A stretch of 64,000 nt of DNA, from NCBI RefSeq assembly GCF_001523745.2, contig NZ_CP013386.1, forward strand, positions 1,116,001 to 1,180,000, given 5' to 3'. The DNA comes from Burkholderia mayonis (lineage in GTDB: Bacteria > Pseudomonadota > Gammaproteobacteria > Burkholderiales > Burkholderiaceae). The notes below the pieces were generated by a model. The model was not told the origin of the DNA. It saw only the letters and a list, made by a program, of their open reading frames with translations, and searched no databases. Made by a program: the position numbers and the translations under genes. Below, in pieces: positions 54,517-62,852 of this stretch. How positions within the stretch are numbered: the first letter of the stretch is position 1; every line of letters begins with the position of its first letter.

Positions 54517-55956
54517 ATGAAACGACATGCCGCCTGGGCGGGCATGGCGCTGGGAGGCGCGTTAGGCGCCGCTCCCGCGCTCGCATCGGCCGCAACGCTC
54601 GACGGTGCCGCGCTTTCCGCGTTCTGGGCGATCCCGTTCGCGGGCATCCTGTTGTCGATCGCGCTCTTCCCGCTGATCGCGCCGGTGTTCTGGCATCACC
54701 ATTTCGGCAAGATCGCCGCGGCCTGGGCGGTCGCGTTCCTGATCCCGTTCGCCGCGACGTTCGGCTTCGGCACCGCGTTCGGCACATTGATGCACGCGCT
54801 CTTCGAGGAGTACATCCCGTTCATCGTGCTGCTGACGTCGCTCTATACGGTCGCGGGGGGCATCTGCGTGCGCGGCAACCTGCACGGCACGCCGAAGCTC
54901 AACACCGGCATCCTCGCGCTCGGCACCGTGCTCGCGAGCGTGATGGGCACGACGGGCGCCGCGATGCTGCTGATTCGGCCGCTCCTGCGTGCGAACGACA
55001 ACCGCAAGCACGTCGTGCATGTGGTCGTGTTCTTCATCTTTCTCGTCGCGAACGCGGGCGGCTCGCTGTCGCCGCTCGGCGATCCGCCGCTCTTCCTCGG
55101 CTTCCTGAACGGCGTCGATTTCTTCTGGACGACGACCCATCTCGCGCTGCCGATGCTCTTCATCTGCGGAATCCTGCTCACGCTCTTCTTCGTGGTCGAT
55201 ACGTACTTCTATCGAAAGGGCGGCGAGGAGAGGAAGCCGTTCCTCGATCCGACACCTGATTCGCACGGCGTGTCGATCGAGGGCAAGATCAACTTCGTGC
55301 TGCTCGGCGCAGTGATCGCGCTCGTGCTGATGAGCGGCCTCTGGAAGCCCGGCGTCACGTTCGACTTGTTCGGCACGCACGTGGCGCTGCAAAACGCGGT
55401 GCGCGACGTCGCGCTCGCCGTCGTCGCGCTTGTATCGCTCGCGATCACGCCGCGCTCGGCGCGCGAGGGCAACGCGTTCAACTGGGCGCCGATCGAGGAG
55501 GTCGCGAAGCTGTTCGCGGGCATCTTCGTGACGATCGCGCCGGTGATCGTGATCCTGCGCGCGGGCGGCGACGGCGTGTTCGCGCCGATCGTCCATCTCG
55601 TCACGGATGCCGACGGCAAGCCGATCGACGCGATGTATTTCTGGGCGACGGGCGTGCTGTCGTCGTTCCTCGACAATGCGCCGACCTATCTCGTGTTCTT
55701 CAATCTCGCGGGCGGCGACGCGCAGGCGCTGATGACGACCGGCGCGACGACGCTCGCGGCGATCTCGGCGGGCGCCGTGTTCATGGGCGCGAACAGCTAC
55801 ATCGGCAACGCGCCGAATTTCATGGTGAAGGCGATCGCCGAGTCGCGCGGCGTGAGGATGCCGAGCTTCTTCGCGTACCTCGGTTGGGCGCTCGCGATCC
55901 TCGTGCCGGTGTTCTTGCTGACGACGTGGGTGTTCTTCAGCGGTCAGGCAGGGTGA
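54517..55956 (+). CDS. Sodium:proton antiporter of the NhaD/CitMHS-like ion transporter superfamily
   Basis: A 479-residue membrane protein with about 12 helices. LTSLYTVAGGICVRGNLHG, MGTTGAAMLLIRPLLRAN and ANAGGSLSPLGDPPLFLGFLNG, then SSFLDNAPTYLVFFNLAGG are the paired hairpin motifs of the ArsB/NhaD clan. GAGGA precedes the ATG at 54517. Na+/H+ exchange is most likely; a carboxylate substrate cannot be excluded. Confidence 0.85.
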   Translation: MKRHAAWAGMALGGALGAAPALASAATLDGAALSAFWAIPFAGILLSIALFPLIAPVFWHHHFGKIAAAWAVAFLIPFAATFGFGTAFGTLMHALFEEYIPFIVLLTSLYTVAGGICVRGNLHGTPKLNTGILALGTVLASVMGTTGAAMLLIRPLLRANDNRKHVVHVVVFFIFLVANAGGSLSPLGDPPLFLGFLNGVDFFWTTTHLALPMLFICGILLTLFFVVDTYFYRKGGEERKPFLDPTPDSHGVSIEGKINFVLLGAVIALVLMSGLWKPGVTFDLFGTHVALQNAVRDVALAVVALVSLAITPRSAREGNAFNWAPIEEVAKLFAGIFVTIAPVIVILRAGGDGVFAPIVHLVTDADGKPIDAMYFWATGVLSSFLDNAPTYLVFFNLAGGDAQALMTTGATTLAAISAGAVFMGANSYIGNAPNFMVKAIAESRGVRMPSFFAYLGWALAILVPVFLLTTWVFFSGQAG

Positions 55957-56029
55957 CGATAACGGCCGCGAGGGCGGCGGGCGGCGCGATGCGCGCGTTC
56001 GCCGCCCGCGCGGCATGACGGAGACGGCA

Positions 56030-57019
56030 ATGCAGAAAATCCTGGTCGCGCGCTCGATCTTTCCGGACGTGATCGAGCGGCTCAAGCAGTATTTCGACGT
56101 CGACTGGAACGACGTCGACGCGCTCCCACCCGACGCGCTCAAGGCGCGTCTTTCGGACAAGGACGGCGCGCTGACGGCGGGCGACGTGATCGACGCGTCG
56201 GTGCTCGCGGCCGCGCCGCGGCTGCGCGTCGTGTCGAACATGGCGGTCGGCTATAACAATTTCGACATCGGCGCGTTCAACGCCGCGCACGTGCTCGGCA
56301 CCAACACGCCCGACGTGCTGAACGAGACGACGGCCGACTTCGGCTGGGCGCTGATGATGGCGGCCGCGCGGCGGATCGCCGAATCCGAGCACTGGCTGCG
56401 CGCGGGCCAATGGCGCAAGTGGTCGTACGACGGCTTCCTCGGCGCGGACATCCACGGCGCGACGCTCGGCGTGATCGGCATGGGCCGCATCGGCCAGGCA
56501 ATCGCACGCCGCGCGCGCGGCTTCGACATGCGCGTGATCTACCACAACCGCTCGCGCGTCGCGCCCGAGATCGAGGCGGAGCTGAACGCCGAGTACGTGT
56601 CGAAGGCGGCGCTCCTCGCGCAGGCCGATCACGTCGTGCTCGTGCTGCCGTACTCGGCCGAGAGCCGCCATACGATCGGCGCGGCCGAGCTCGCGCTGAT
56701 GAAGCCGACCGCGACGCTCACGAACATCGCGCGCGGCGGCATCGTCGACGACGCGGCGCTCGCCGACGCGCTGCGCGACAAGCGGATCGCCGCAGCCGGC
56801 CTCGACGTGTTCGAAGGCGAGCCGGGCGTGCATCCGGCGTTGCTCGAGGTGCCGAACGTCGTGCTGACGCCGCACATTGCGAGCGCGAGCGAAGGCACGC
56901 GGCGCGCGATGGCGAATCTCGCCGCGGACAACCTGATCGCGGCGTTGGGCGAAGGGCCGCGTGCGGGCCTTCCGCCGAATCCGATCAATCCCGGCGTGTT
57001 GGGAAAGGCTCGCATATGA
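56030..57019 (+). CDS. 2-hydroxyacid dehydrogenase (glyoxylate/hydroxypyruvate/2-ketogluconate reductase type)
   Basis: A 329-residue NAD(P)-dependent D-isomer-specific dehydrogenase. The Rossmann motif GVIGMGRIGQAIARRARGF, the catalytic Arg in NIARGGIVDDAAL, the Glu in LDVFEGEP and the His in HIASASEGTRRAM are present. ATG 56030 has GGAGA at good spacing; 56015 adds MTETA. The stop overlaps the rmuC start by 4 bp. GhrB/TkrA-like activity fits best. Confidence 0.9.
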   Translation: MQKILVARSIFPDVIERLKQYFDVDWNDVDALPPDALKARLSDKDGALTAGDVIDASVLAAAPRLRVVSNMAVGYNNFDIGAFNAAHVLGTNTPDVLNETTADFGWALMMAAARRIAESEHWLRAGQWRKWSYDGFLGADIHGATLGVIGMGRIGQAIARRARGFDMRVIYHNRSRVAPEIEAELNAEYVSKAALLAQADHVVLVLPYSAESRHTIGAAELALMKPTATLTNIARGGIVDDAALADALRDKRIAAAGLDVFEGEPGVHPALLEVPNVVLTPHIASASEGTRRAMANLAADNLIAALGEGPRAGLPPNPINPGVLGKARI

Positions 57020-58491
57020 CCGAAACGCTGTGGTTGGCCGCCGTCGTCGCGCTGGCGGTGGCGCTCGTCGTCGCGCTCGTCGTGCTGTTGCGCGGCGGCT
57101 CGCGCGGCGACGGCGTCGAGCGGCTCGCCGAGCAGATCGACGACGCGAACGACGCGCATGCGCACGCGGCCGAGCGCCTCGAGCGCGAACTGCGCGCGGA
57201 GATCGTCGACGGCGCGCGCCACTCGCGCACCGAGCTCGCCGGCAACTTCGCACAATTGCAGCAGACGCTCGCCGCGCAGCTCTCGAGTGTCGCGACCGTG
57301 CAGAACAACCAGATCGACGGCTTCGCACAGCAGCTCGTGAAGCTCGTCGCGGGCAACACGCAGCAGTTCGACGCGATGCGCGAGACGCTGCAGCGGCAGT
57401 CGCAGCTCGCGCGCGATGAGCAGGGCGCGGCGCTGCGGCATTTCGGCGACACGCTCAACCAGCAGTTGACGCAACTGACGGAAGCGAACGATCGACGGAT
57501 CGGCGAGGTGCGCGCGACGCTCGAGACGCGGCTGAAGGAGATCGAGGCGAACAACGCGGCGAAGCTCGAGGAGATGCGGCGCACCGTCGACGAGAAGCTG
57601 CACGCGACGCTCGAGCAGCGTCTCGGCGAATCGTTCAAGCTCGTGTCGGATCGCCTCGAGCAGGTGCATCGCGGGCTCGGCGAGATGCAGACGCTCGCGG
57701 CGGGCGTCGGCGACCTGAAGAAGGTGCTGACGAACGTGAAGACGCGCGGCACCTGGGGCGAAGTGCAGCTCGAGGCGCTGCTCGAGCAGATGCTGACGCC
57801 GGATCAATACGCGAAGAACGTCGCAACGGTGCCGAAGAGCAGCGAGCGCGTCGAGTTCGCGATCCGCCTGCCGGGGCGGCACGGCGCGAACGAGACGGGC
57901 GGCGCGCAGCCGGTTTGGCTGCCGATCGATGCCAAATTCCCGCGCGAGGACTACGAGCGCCTGATCGACGCGCAGGAGCGCGCGGACGTGGCGGCCGTCG
58001 AGGAAGCGGCGCGCGCGCTCGAGGCGCGGATTCGCGCGGAGGCGCGCACGATCGCCGAGAAATACGTCGCGCCGCCGCATACGACCGATTTCGCGCTGCT
58101 GTTCCTGCCGACCGAAGGGCTCTATGCGGAGATCCTGCGCCGCCCGGGCCTGACCGATCTTTTGCAGCGCGACTATCGCGTGACGATCGCCGGTCCGACG
58201 ACGCTGACCGCGCTCCTGAACAGCCTGCAGATGGGCTTTCGCACGCTCGCGATCGAGAAGCGATCGAGCGAGGTGTGGCAGGTGCTCGGTGCGGTGAAGA
58301 CCGAGTTCGGCAAGTTCGGCGACGTGCTCGCGCGGACGAAGTCGCAGCTCGAGACGGTCACGCGCTCGATCGAAGCGGCCGAGCAGCGCACGCGCGTGAT
58401 GAACCGCAAGCTGAAGGAGGTCGAGGCGCTGCCGGGCGAGGCCGCGAGCGGTCTGTTGGGCGCCGATGGAGCGGAGGCGGACGAGCGCTGA
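57016..58491 (+). CDS. rmuC: DNA recombination protein RmuC homologue
   Basis: A 491-residue protein: an N-terminal transmembrane anchor (about 5-26), a long coiled coil (about 35-225) and the RmuC nuclease-like domain (GTWGEVQLEALLEQMLTPDQYAKN, VWLPIDAKFPREDYERL, FLPTEGLYAEILRRPGL). The PIDAKFP segment supplies the PD-(D/E)XK-type core. RmuC limits inversions at short repeats and has been linked to anti-phage defence. Translationally coupled to the dehydrogenase. Confidence 0.92.
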   Translation: MTETLWLAAVVALAVALVVALVVLLRGGSRGDGVERLAEQIDDANDAHAHAAERLERELRAEIVDGARHSRTELAGNFAQLQQTLAAQLSSVATVQNNQIDGFAQQLVKLVAGNTQQFDAMRETLQRQSQLARDEQGAALRHFGDTLNQQLTQLTEANDRRIGEVRATLETRLKEIEANNAAKLEEMRRTVDEKLHATLEQRLGESFKLVSDRLEQVHRGLGEMQTLAAGVGDLKKVLTNVKTRGTWGEVQLEALLEQMLTPDQYAKNVATVPKSSERVEFAIRLPGRHGANETGGAQPVWLPIDAKFPREDYERLIDAQERADVAAVEEAARALEARIRAEARTIAEKYVAPPHTTDFALLFLPTEGLYAEILRRPGLTDLLQRDYRVTIAGPTTLTALLNSLQMGFRTLAIEKRSSEVWQVLGAVKTEFGKFGDVLARTKSQLETVTRSIEAAEQRTRVMNRKLKEVEALPGEAASGLLGADGAEADER

Positions 58492-58544
58492 GGTGCGCGT
58501 CGCGCGAAAGGCGGACGGATTGCCGAGCGCGCATGCAAAATGAA

Positions 58545-58571
58545 AAACGGGGCGCCGCGTGCGCCCCGTTT
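58545..58571 (+). terminator. Terminator after rmuC
   Basis: An 11-bp stem AAACGGGGCGC/GCGCCCCGTTT with a 5-nt loop, A-rich before and T-rich after. Confidence 0.8.
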
Positions 58572-58717
58572 GCTTGGCCGGTTCGATCGAGTGTCGGCGG
58601 TTTTGTCCGGCCTCGACCGAGCGGCCCGTCGTTCATCGCCTCGCGCGACGATTGGGCGTCAATGCCAGCCGCCAGCCACGTTACCGTGTGCCGTCCGGCA
58701 GCCGCGCCGCGCCTGCG

Positions 58718-59221
58718 CTAAGCGGCGCCGTTCGCGAGCTGCGCGAGCGCGTCGCCCGTCACGCGCACGACGCGCCAGTCGGACAGCACGTCCGCGCCCA
58801 TCTTCCGATAGAAGTCGATCGCCGGCTGGTTCCAGTCGAGCACGGTCCACTCGAAGCGCCCGCAGCGGCGCTCGACCGCGATCGCCGCGAGCCGCCGCAG
58901 CAGTCGCGTGCCGAGCCCCGTGCCGCGTTGCGACGGCTGCACGTACAGGTCTTCGAGATACAGGCCCCGGCGGCCGATGAACGTCGAATAGTTGTGAAAG
59001 TAGAGCGCATAGCCAACGATCGCGCCGCCGTGCACCGCGACGAGCGCCTCGGCCGACGGCCGTGCGCCGAAAAGGGCGTCGGCGAGATCGGTTTCGGTTG
59101 CGACGAACAGATGCGTGAGCTTCTCGAACGCCGCGAGCTCGCGCATCAGCGAGAGCATCGCGGAGACGTCGGCGGGCGCTGCCGCGCGGATCGAGATCGT
59201 CTCGTTCGCCGTGGCGCTCAT
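58718..59221 (-). CDS. GNAT-family N-acetyltransferase (SSAT-like), paralogue
   Basis: A 167-residue GNAT with the same core as the gene at 908: YSTFIGRRGLYLEDLYVQPSQRGTGLGTRLL and CGRFEWTVLDWNQPAIDFYRKMGA. The acetyl-CoA loop QRGTGLG is intact. The ATG at 59221 has GGAGG upstream and overlaps the preceding membrane-protein gene by 4 bp. Polyamine-type substrate is inferred from the subgroup. Confidence 0.9.
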   Translation of the reverse strand: MSATANETISIRAAAPADVSAMLSLMRELAAFEKLTHLFVATETDLADALFGARPSAEALVAVHGGAIVGYALYFHNYSTFIGRRGLYLEDLYVQPSQRGTGLGTRLLRRLAAIAVERRCGRFEWTVLDWNQPAIDFYRKMGADVLSDWRVVRVTGDALAQLANGAA

Positions 59222-59493
59222 GCTTCCTCCGGCGCGTCCGACAGCACGATCTCGATGCCGCCGAAGCGCGATGCGACCCAGTTGTACGCGTGGCACGCAA
59301 TCCACAGCAGCACGAAGCCGAGGATCGCGTTCAAGAGCAGCGCGCTGAAGATCGTGCTCAGCTCGACGCGCCCGTAGCGCACGAACGCGACGAGAATGCC
59401 AAGCAGCACGATCGGCACGCTGAACGTCAGATAGACGAGGATCAGCGCTTTCGCGGTCTGCCCCGGCGCGATCGAAGAGATTTGTTTTTTCAT
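59218..59493 (-). CDS. Small two-TM membrane protein
   Basis: A 91-residue protein with two helices (ALILVYLTFSVPIVLLGILVAFV and IFSALLLNAILGFVLLWIACHAYNWV). It is translationally coupled to the GNAT gene. Function unknown. Confidence 0.8.
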   Translation of the reverse strand: MKKQISSIAPGQTAKALILVYLTFSVPIVLLGILVAFVRYGRVELSTIFSALLLNAILGFVLLWIACHAYNWVASRFGGIEIVLSDAPEEA

Positions 59494-59528
59494 ATGCGAG
59501 TTGCCCCGTGGAAGTGCTGAGAACGGAT

Positions 59529-60827
59529 TCAGATGGCGCCGTCGAACGGCAGGATGTCGACCGTCGCGCCGGCGTCGACGCGCGCGGCGTCGTGCGCGAG
59601 CACGATGAAGCAGTTTGCGTCGCTCAGGCTCTTGAGCGACGCCGAGCTTTGCGAGCCGGCGGGCGTTACGTGCCAGACGCCGCCCGCGTCGCGCGCCGCG
59701 TGGCCGCGCAGGTATTCGGTGCGGCCCGCGCGCTTCTTGAGCGGCGCGCTGCAGACGGCCGGATAGCAGGGAAGCGGCTTCGCGTCGGCGCCCATCATCG
59801 CGAAGAGCGCGTCTCGCACGATCACGAGGAACGTCGCCGCGACCGCGACCGGATTGCCCGGCAGGCCGAAGAAGAGCGCAGGCCGTCCGTCGCGCCCGCT
59901 CGCCCAAATGCGGCCGCAAGCGAGCGGCCGGCCCGGGCGCATCGCGACGCTCGCGAACGTGACGTCGCCGAGCTTGTCGAGCAGCGCGCGCGTGAAATCC
60001 GCGTCGCCGACCGACACCCCGCCCGACGTGATCACCGCGTCCGCCTGCGCGGCCGCAGTCTGCAGCACTTGCTCGAGTGCGACGGGATCGTCGCGGACGA
60101 TGCCGAGATCGATCGTGTCGACGCCGATACGCGCGAGCATCCCGGCTAGCGTCGCGCGGTTGCTGTCGTAGAGACCGCCGTCGCGCAGCGGCTCGCCCGG
60201 CACGCGCAGCTCGTCGCCCGTCGAGAAGAACGCGACGCGCACGCGGCGGCGCACCGCGACGTCGGCGATGCCGAGCGATGCGAGCAGGCCGAGATCGGTC
60301 GCGCGCACGACGCGGCCGGCGGCGAGCGCGCTCGCGCCGCGTGCGAGGTCTTCGCCCGCGCGCCGGCAGTGGTCGCCGCGCGCGACGGCCGATGCCGGAA
60401 AGCGCACGACATCGCCCATCGTTTCGACTTTTTCCTGCGGGATCACGGTGTCGCAGCCCGTGGGCACCTGCGCGCCCGTCATGATCCGCACGCATGCGCG
60501 TGGTGCGACGCGCGGGCCGTCGAACGGATGGCCCGCGAGCGCGCGGCCGGCGATCGCGAGCTCGAGCGTGCCGCCGGCGGCCGGCGCGGCGAGCGCCGCA
60601 CCGTCGAACGCATAGCCGTCCATCGCGGCGTTGTCGTAGGCGGGGATGTCGAACGGCGATGCGACCTCATCGGCGAGCACGCGGCCGAGCGCATCGCGCA
60701 GCGCGACGCGCTCGACTTGCGTCACTGGCTCGGCGAAGCGCAACGCGAGCGCGCGCGCTTCGTCGACGGTCAGCGCGACGGCGTTCTCGGACGTGGAGGA
60801 TGGCGTAGGCGTGGTGTGCGTGGTCAT
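59529..60827 (-). CDS. moeA: Molybdopterin molybdenumtransferase MoeA
   Basis: A 432-residue enzyme that inserts molybdate into adenylated molybdopterin. Visible: SPFDIPAYDNAAMDGYA, RIMTGAQVPTGCDTVIPQE, the MoCF_biosynth motif FFSTGDELRVPGEPLRDGGLYDSNRATL and ITSGGVSVGDADF, and GLPGNPVAVAATFLV. ATG at 60827. Part of the minus-strand moaA-mobA-moeA group. Confidence 0.94.
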   Translation of the reverse strand: MTTHTTPTPSSTSENAVALTVDEARALALRFAEPVTQVERVALRDALGRVLADEVASPFDIPAYDNAAMDGYAFDGAALAAPAAGGTLELAIAGRALAGHPFDGPRVAPRACVRIMTGAQVPTGCDTVIPQEKVETMGDVVRFPASAVARGDHCRRAGEDLARGASALAAGRVVRATDLGLLASLGIADVAVRRRVRVAFFSTGDELRVPGEPLRDGGLYDSNRATLAGMLARIGVDTIDLGIVRDDPVALEQVLQTAAAQADAVITSGGVSVGDADFTRALLDKLGDVTFASVAMRPGRPLACGRIWASGRDGRPALFFGLPGNPVAVAATFLVIVRDALFAMMGADAKPLPCYPAVCSAPLKKRAGRTEYLRGHAARDAGGVWHVTPAGSQSSASLKSLSDANCFIVLAHDAARVDAGATVDILPFDGAI

Positions 60828-60940
60828 CGATGACGAGGCGCCGCTAGGCGGATTGTATTCGGGGCCGGCGTCCCGGCCGCCGCGCTGTGAAACGCACGCG
60901 TCGTGAGCGGCGGGCGGCGCGCGGAACGACGTGCGGCCCG

Positions 60941-61564
60941 TCATGGACGTTCGAGGCCGGCTAAGTCCCGCAAAGAGTTTGCATTGTAAAACGCCCGCTC
61001 GTTGTCAAACGGCACTTCGACCGTCTTGTGGCGTGCGTACCACGCGCGCATCTTGCGCTCGCCGGACGCGAGATATGCGGCGAGATCGTCGGCGAGCGCG
61101 GTGTTCACGAGCGCGAAGACCGGCTGCGGAGAGACGTCGCCATGCGCGTCGACGGTCGTCGCGAACGCGATTTCCGCGTGCTGCGCGTCGAGCGCGGCGG
61201 CAAGACGCGCGGCGAGATCGGCGGGCAGGAACGGCGAGTCGCACGGCGTGCACAGGACGAGCGGCGTGTCGGCCGCGCGCATGCCGGCGGCGAGCCCGGC
61301 GAGCGGGCCGGCGAAGTCCGCATGCGTATCCGCGACGACACGCGCATCAAACGGCGCGCCGAGCGACGCGTACTTATCGAGATGACGATTCGCGCTGATG
61401 ACGAGCGCGTCCACCTGCGGCGCGAGCCGGCGCAGCACGTGCAGCGCGAGCGGTTTGCCGTGGAGCGGCTGCAGCCCCTTGTCGACGCCGCCCATCCGCG
61501 CGCCGCGTCCGCCCGCGAGCAGCAGGCCGGTGATCGTGGAAGAGGGGGCGGCGTGCGGCGGCAT
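60941..61564 (-). CDS. mobA: Molybdenum cofactor guanylyltransferase MobA
   Basis: A 207-residue nucleotidyltransferase that joins GMP to Mo-molybdopterin. The GTP loop LLAGGRGARMGGVDKGLQPLHGKPL is at residues 15-39, and VLCTPCDSPFLPADLAARL is the metal-binding segment. It sits 36 bp after moaA and 113 bp before moeA. Confidence 0.93.
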   Translation of the reverse strand: MPPHAAPSSTITGLLLAGGRGARMGGVDKGLQPLHGKPLALHVLRRLAPQVDALVISANRHLDKYASLGAPFDARVVADTHADFAGPLAGLAAGMRAADTPLVLCTPCDSPFLPADLAARLAAALDAQHAEIAFATTVDAHGDVSPQPVFALVNTALADDLAAYLASGERKMRAWYARHKTVEVPFDNERAFYNANSLRDLAGLERP

Positions 61565-61600
61565 CGCGAAAGCGGCGAGCGCGTGAAGCGGGCGGCGCGC

Positions 61601-62713
61601 CTAGCCGCCGATGTAGGACATTTCGACGCGCTTCGCTTCGCCCGCCGCTTCTTCTCCCGCTTGCGCGCTGCCGCGCAGTTGCGAGTAGCGGTCGGTGCGC
61701 GCCTGCCAGACGTGGCCGATCACGGTGGCGATCTGCTCGTCGGTCGCGCCGCCGCGCACGAGACTGCGCAGGTCGTGGCCGGACGATGCGAAGAGGCACA
61801 GGTACAGCTTGCCTTCCGTCGACAGCCGCGCGCGCGTGCAGTCGCCGCAGAACGCGCGCGTGACGCTCGAGATCACGCCGATCTCGCCGCTGCCGTCCGC
61901 GTAGCCCCAGCGCTGCGCGGTTTCGGACGGTGTGTGCCGTTCGAGCGGCACGAGCGGGAAGTGCTCGGCGACGCGCGCGATCACGTCTGCGGACGGCAGC
62001 ACCTCGGCCATGTTCCAGCCGTTCGACGTGCCGACGTCCATGTATTCGATGAAGCGAAGTACGACGCCCGTGCCTTTGAAGCGGCGCGCCATCTGCACGA
62101 TCTCGGCGTCGTTCGTGCCGCGCTTGACGACCATGTTGACCTTCACGGGCGTGAGGCCCGCCGCCCGGGCGGCGAAGATGCCGTCGAGCACGTCGGCGCT
62201 TGCGAAGTCGGCGTCGTTCATCCGCTTGAAGAGCGCATCGTCGAGCGCGTCGAGGCTGACCGTCACGCGCGACAGCCCCGCATCCCGCAGGCTTTTCGCC
62301 TTGCGCGCGAGGAGCGAGCCGTTGGTCGTGAGCGTAAGGTCGAGCGGCCGGCCCGCGACGGTCGTCATTTGCGCGAGGCGCTCGATCAGGAATTCGATGT
62401 TCTTGCGCAAGAGCGGCTCGCCGCCCGTAATGCGGATTTTCTCGACGCCGTGTGCGACGAAAAGCCGCGCGAGACGCTCGATTTCCTCGAGTGTCAGGAG
62501 CGCGCTGTGCGGCAGGAACGGATAGTCCTTGCCGAACACGGTGCGCGGCATGCAGTACACGCATCGGAAGTTGCAGCGGTCCGTGACCGAGATGCGCAGG
62601 TCGCGCAACGGGCGCGCCAAGGCGTCGCGCAGTGTGCCGCTCGGCGCGAGCAGGGCGCCGGACAGATCGGGCGCTGCGCTGACCGGGGTCACGGGAATGA
62701 TGCGTCGGGACAT
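61601..62713 (-). CDS. moaA: GTP 3',8-cyclase MoaA
   Basis: A 370-residue radical SAM enzyme, first step of molybdenum cofactor synthesis. The N-terminal [4Fe-4S] motif CNFRCVYC, the C-terminal cluster cysteines ([11 protein letters not shown]... and LCLF) and the C-terminal Gly-Gly (SYIGG) needed for activity are all present. The N-terminus is about 35 residues longer than the core. Confidence 0.95.
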   Translation of the reverse strand: MSRRIIPVTPVSAAPDLSGALLAPSGTLRDALARPLRDLRISVTDRCNFRCVYCMPRTVFGKDYPFLPHSALLTLEEIERLARLFVAHGVEKIRITGGEPLLRKNIEFLIERLAQMTTVAGRPLDLTLTTNGSLLARKAKSLRDAGLSRVTVSLDALDDALFKRMNDADFASADVLDGIFAARAAGLTPVKVNMVVKRGTNDAEIVQMARRFKGTGVVLRFIEYMDVGTSNGWNMAEVLPSADVIARVAEHFPLVPLERHTPSETAQRWGYADGSGEIGVISSVTRAFCGDCTRARLSTEGKLYLCLFASSGHDLRSLVRGGATDEQIATVIGHVWQARTDRYSQLRGSAQAGEEAAGEAKRVEMSYIGG

Positions 62714-62801
62714 GAGCGTTGCAAGATGAGCTAGACCTCCATTCTAGCTGGAAGCGGCAGGCGGGGCCGGGCATGGAAACCCGCAGAATCCGAGCACAGA
62801 C

Positions 62802-62833
62802 AAAAAAGCCCGCCTTTTCGGGGCGGGCTTTTT
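62802..62833 (-). terminator. Terminator of rne
   Basis: AAAAGCCCGCC pairs with GGCGGGCTTTT around a short loop; on the minus strand it ends with six T residues. Confidence 0.88.
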
Positions 62834-62852
62834 CGTGCGATGGACGACCGAA

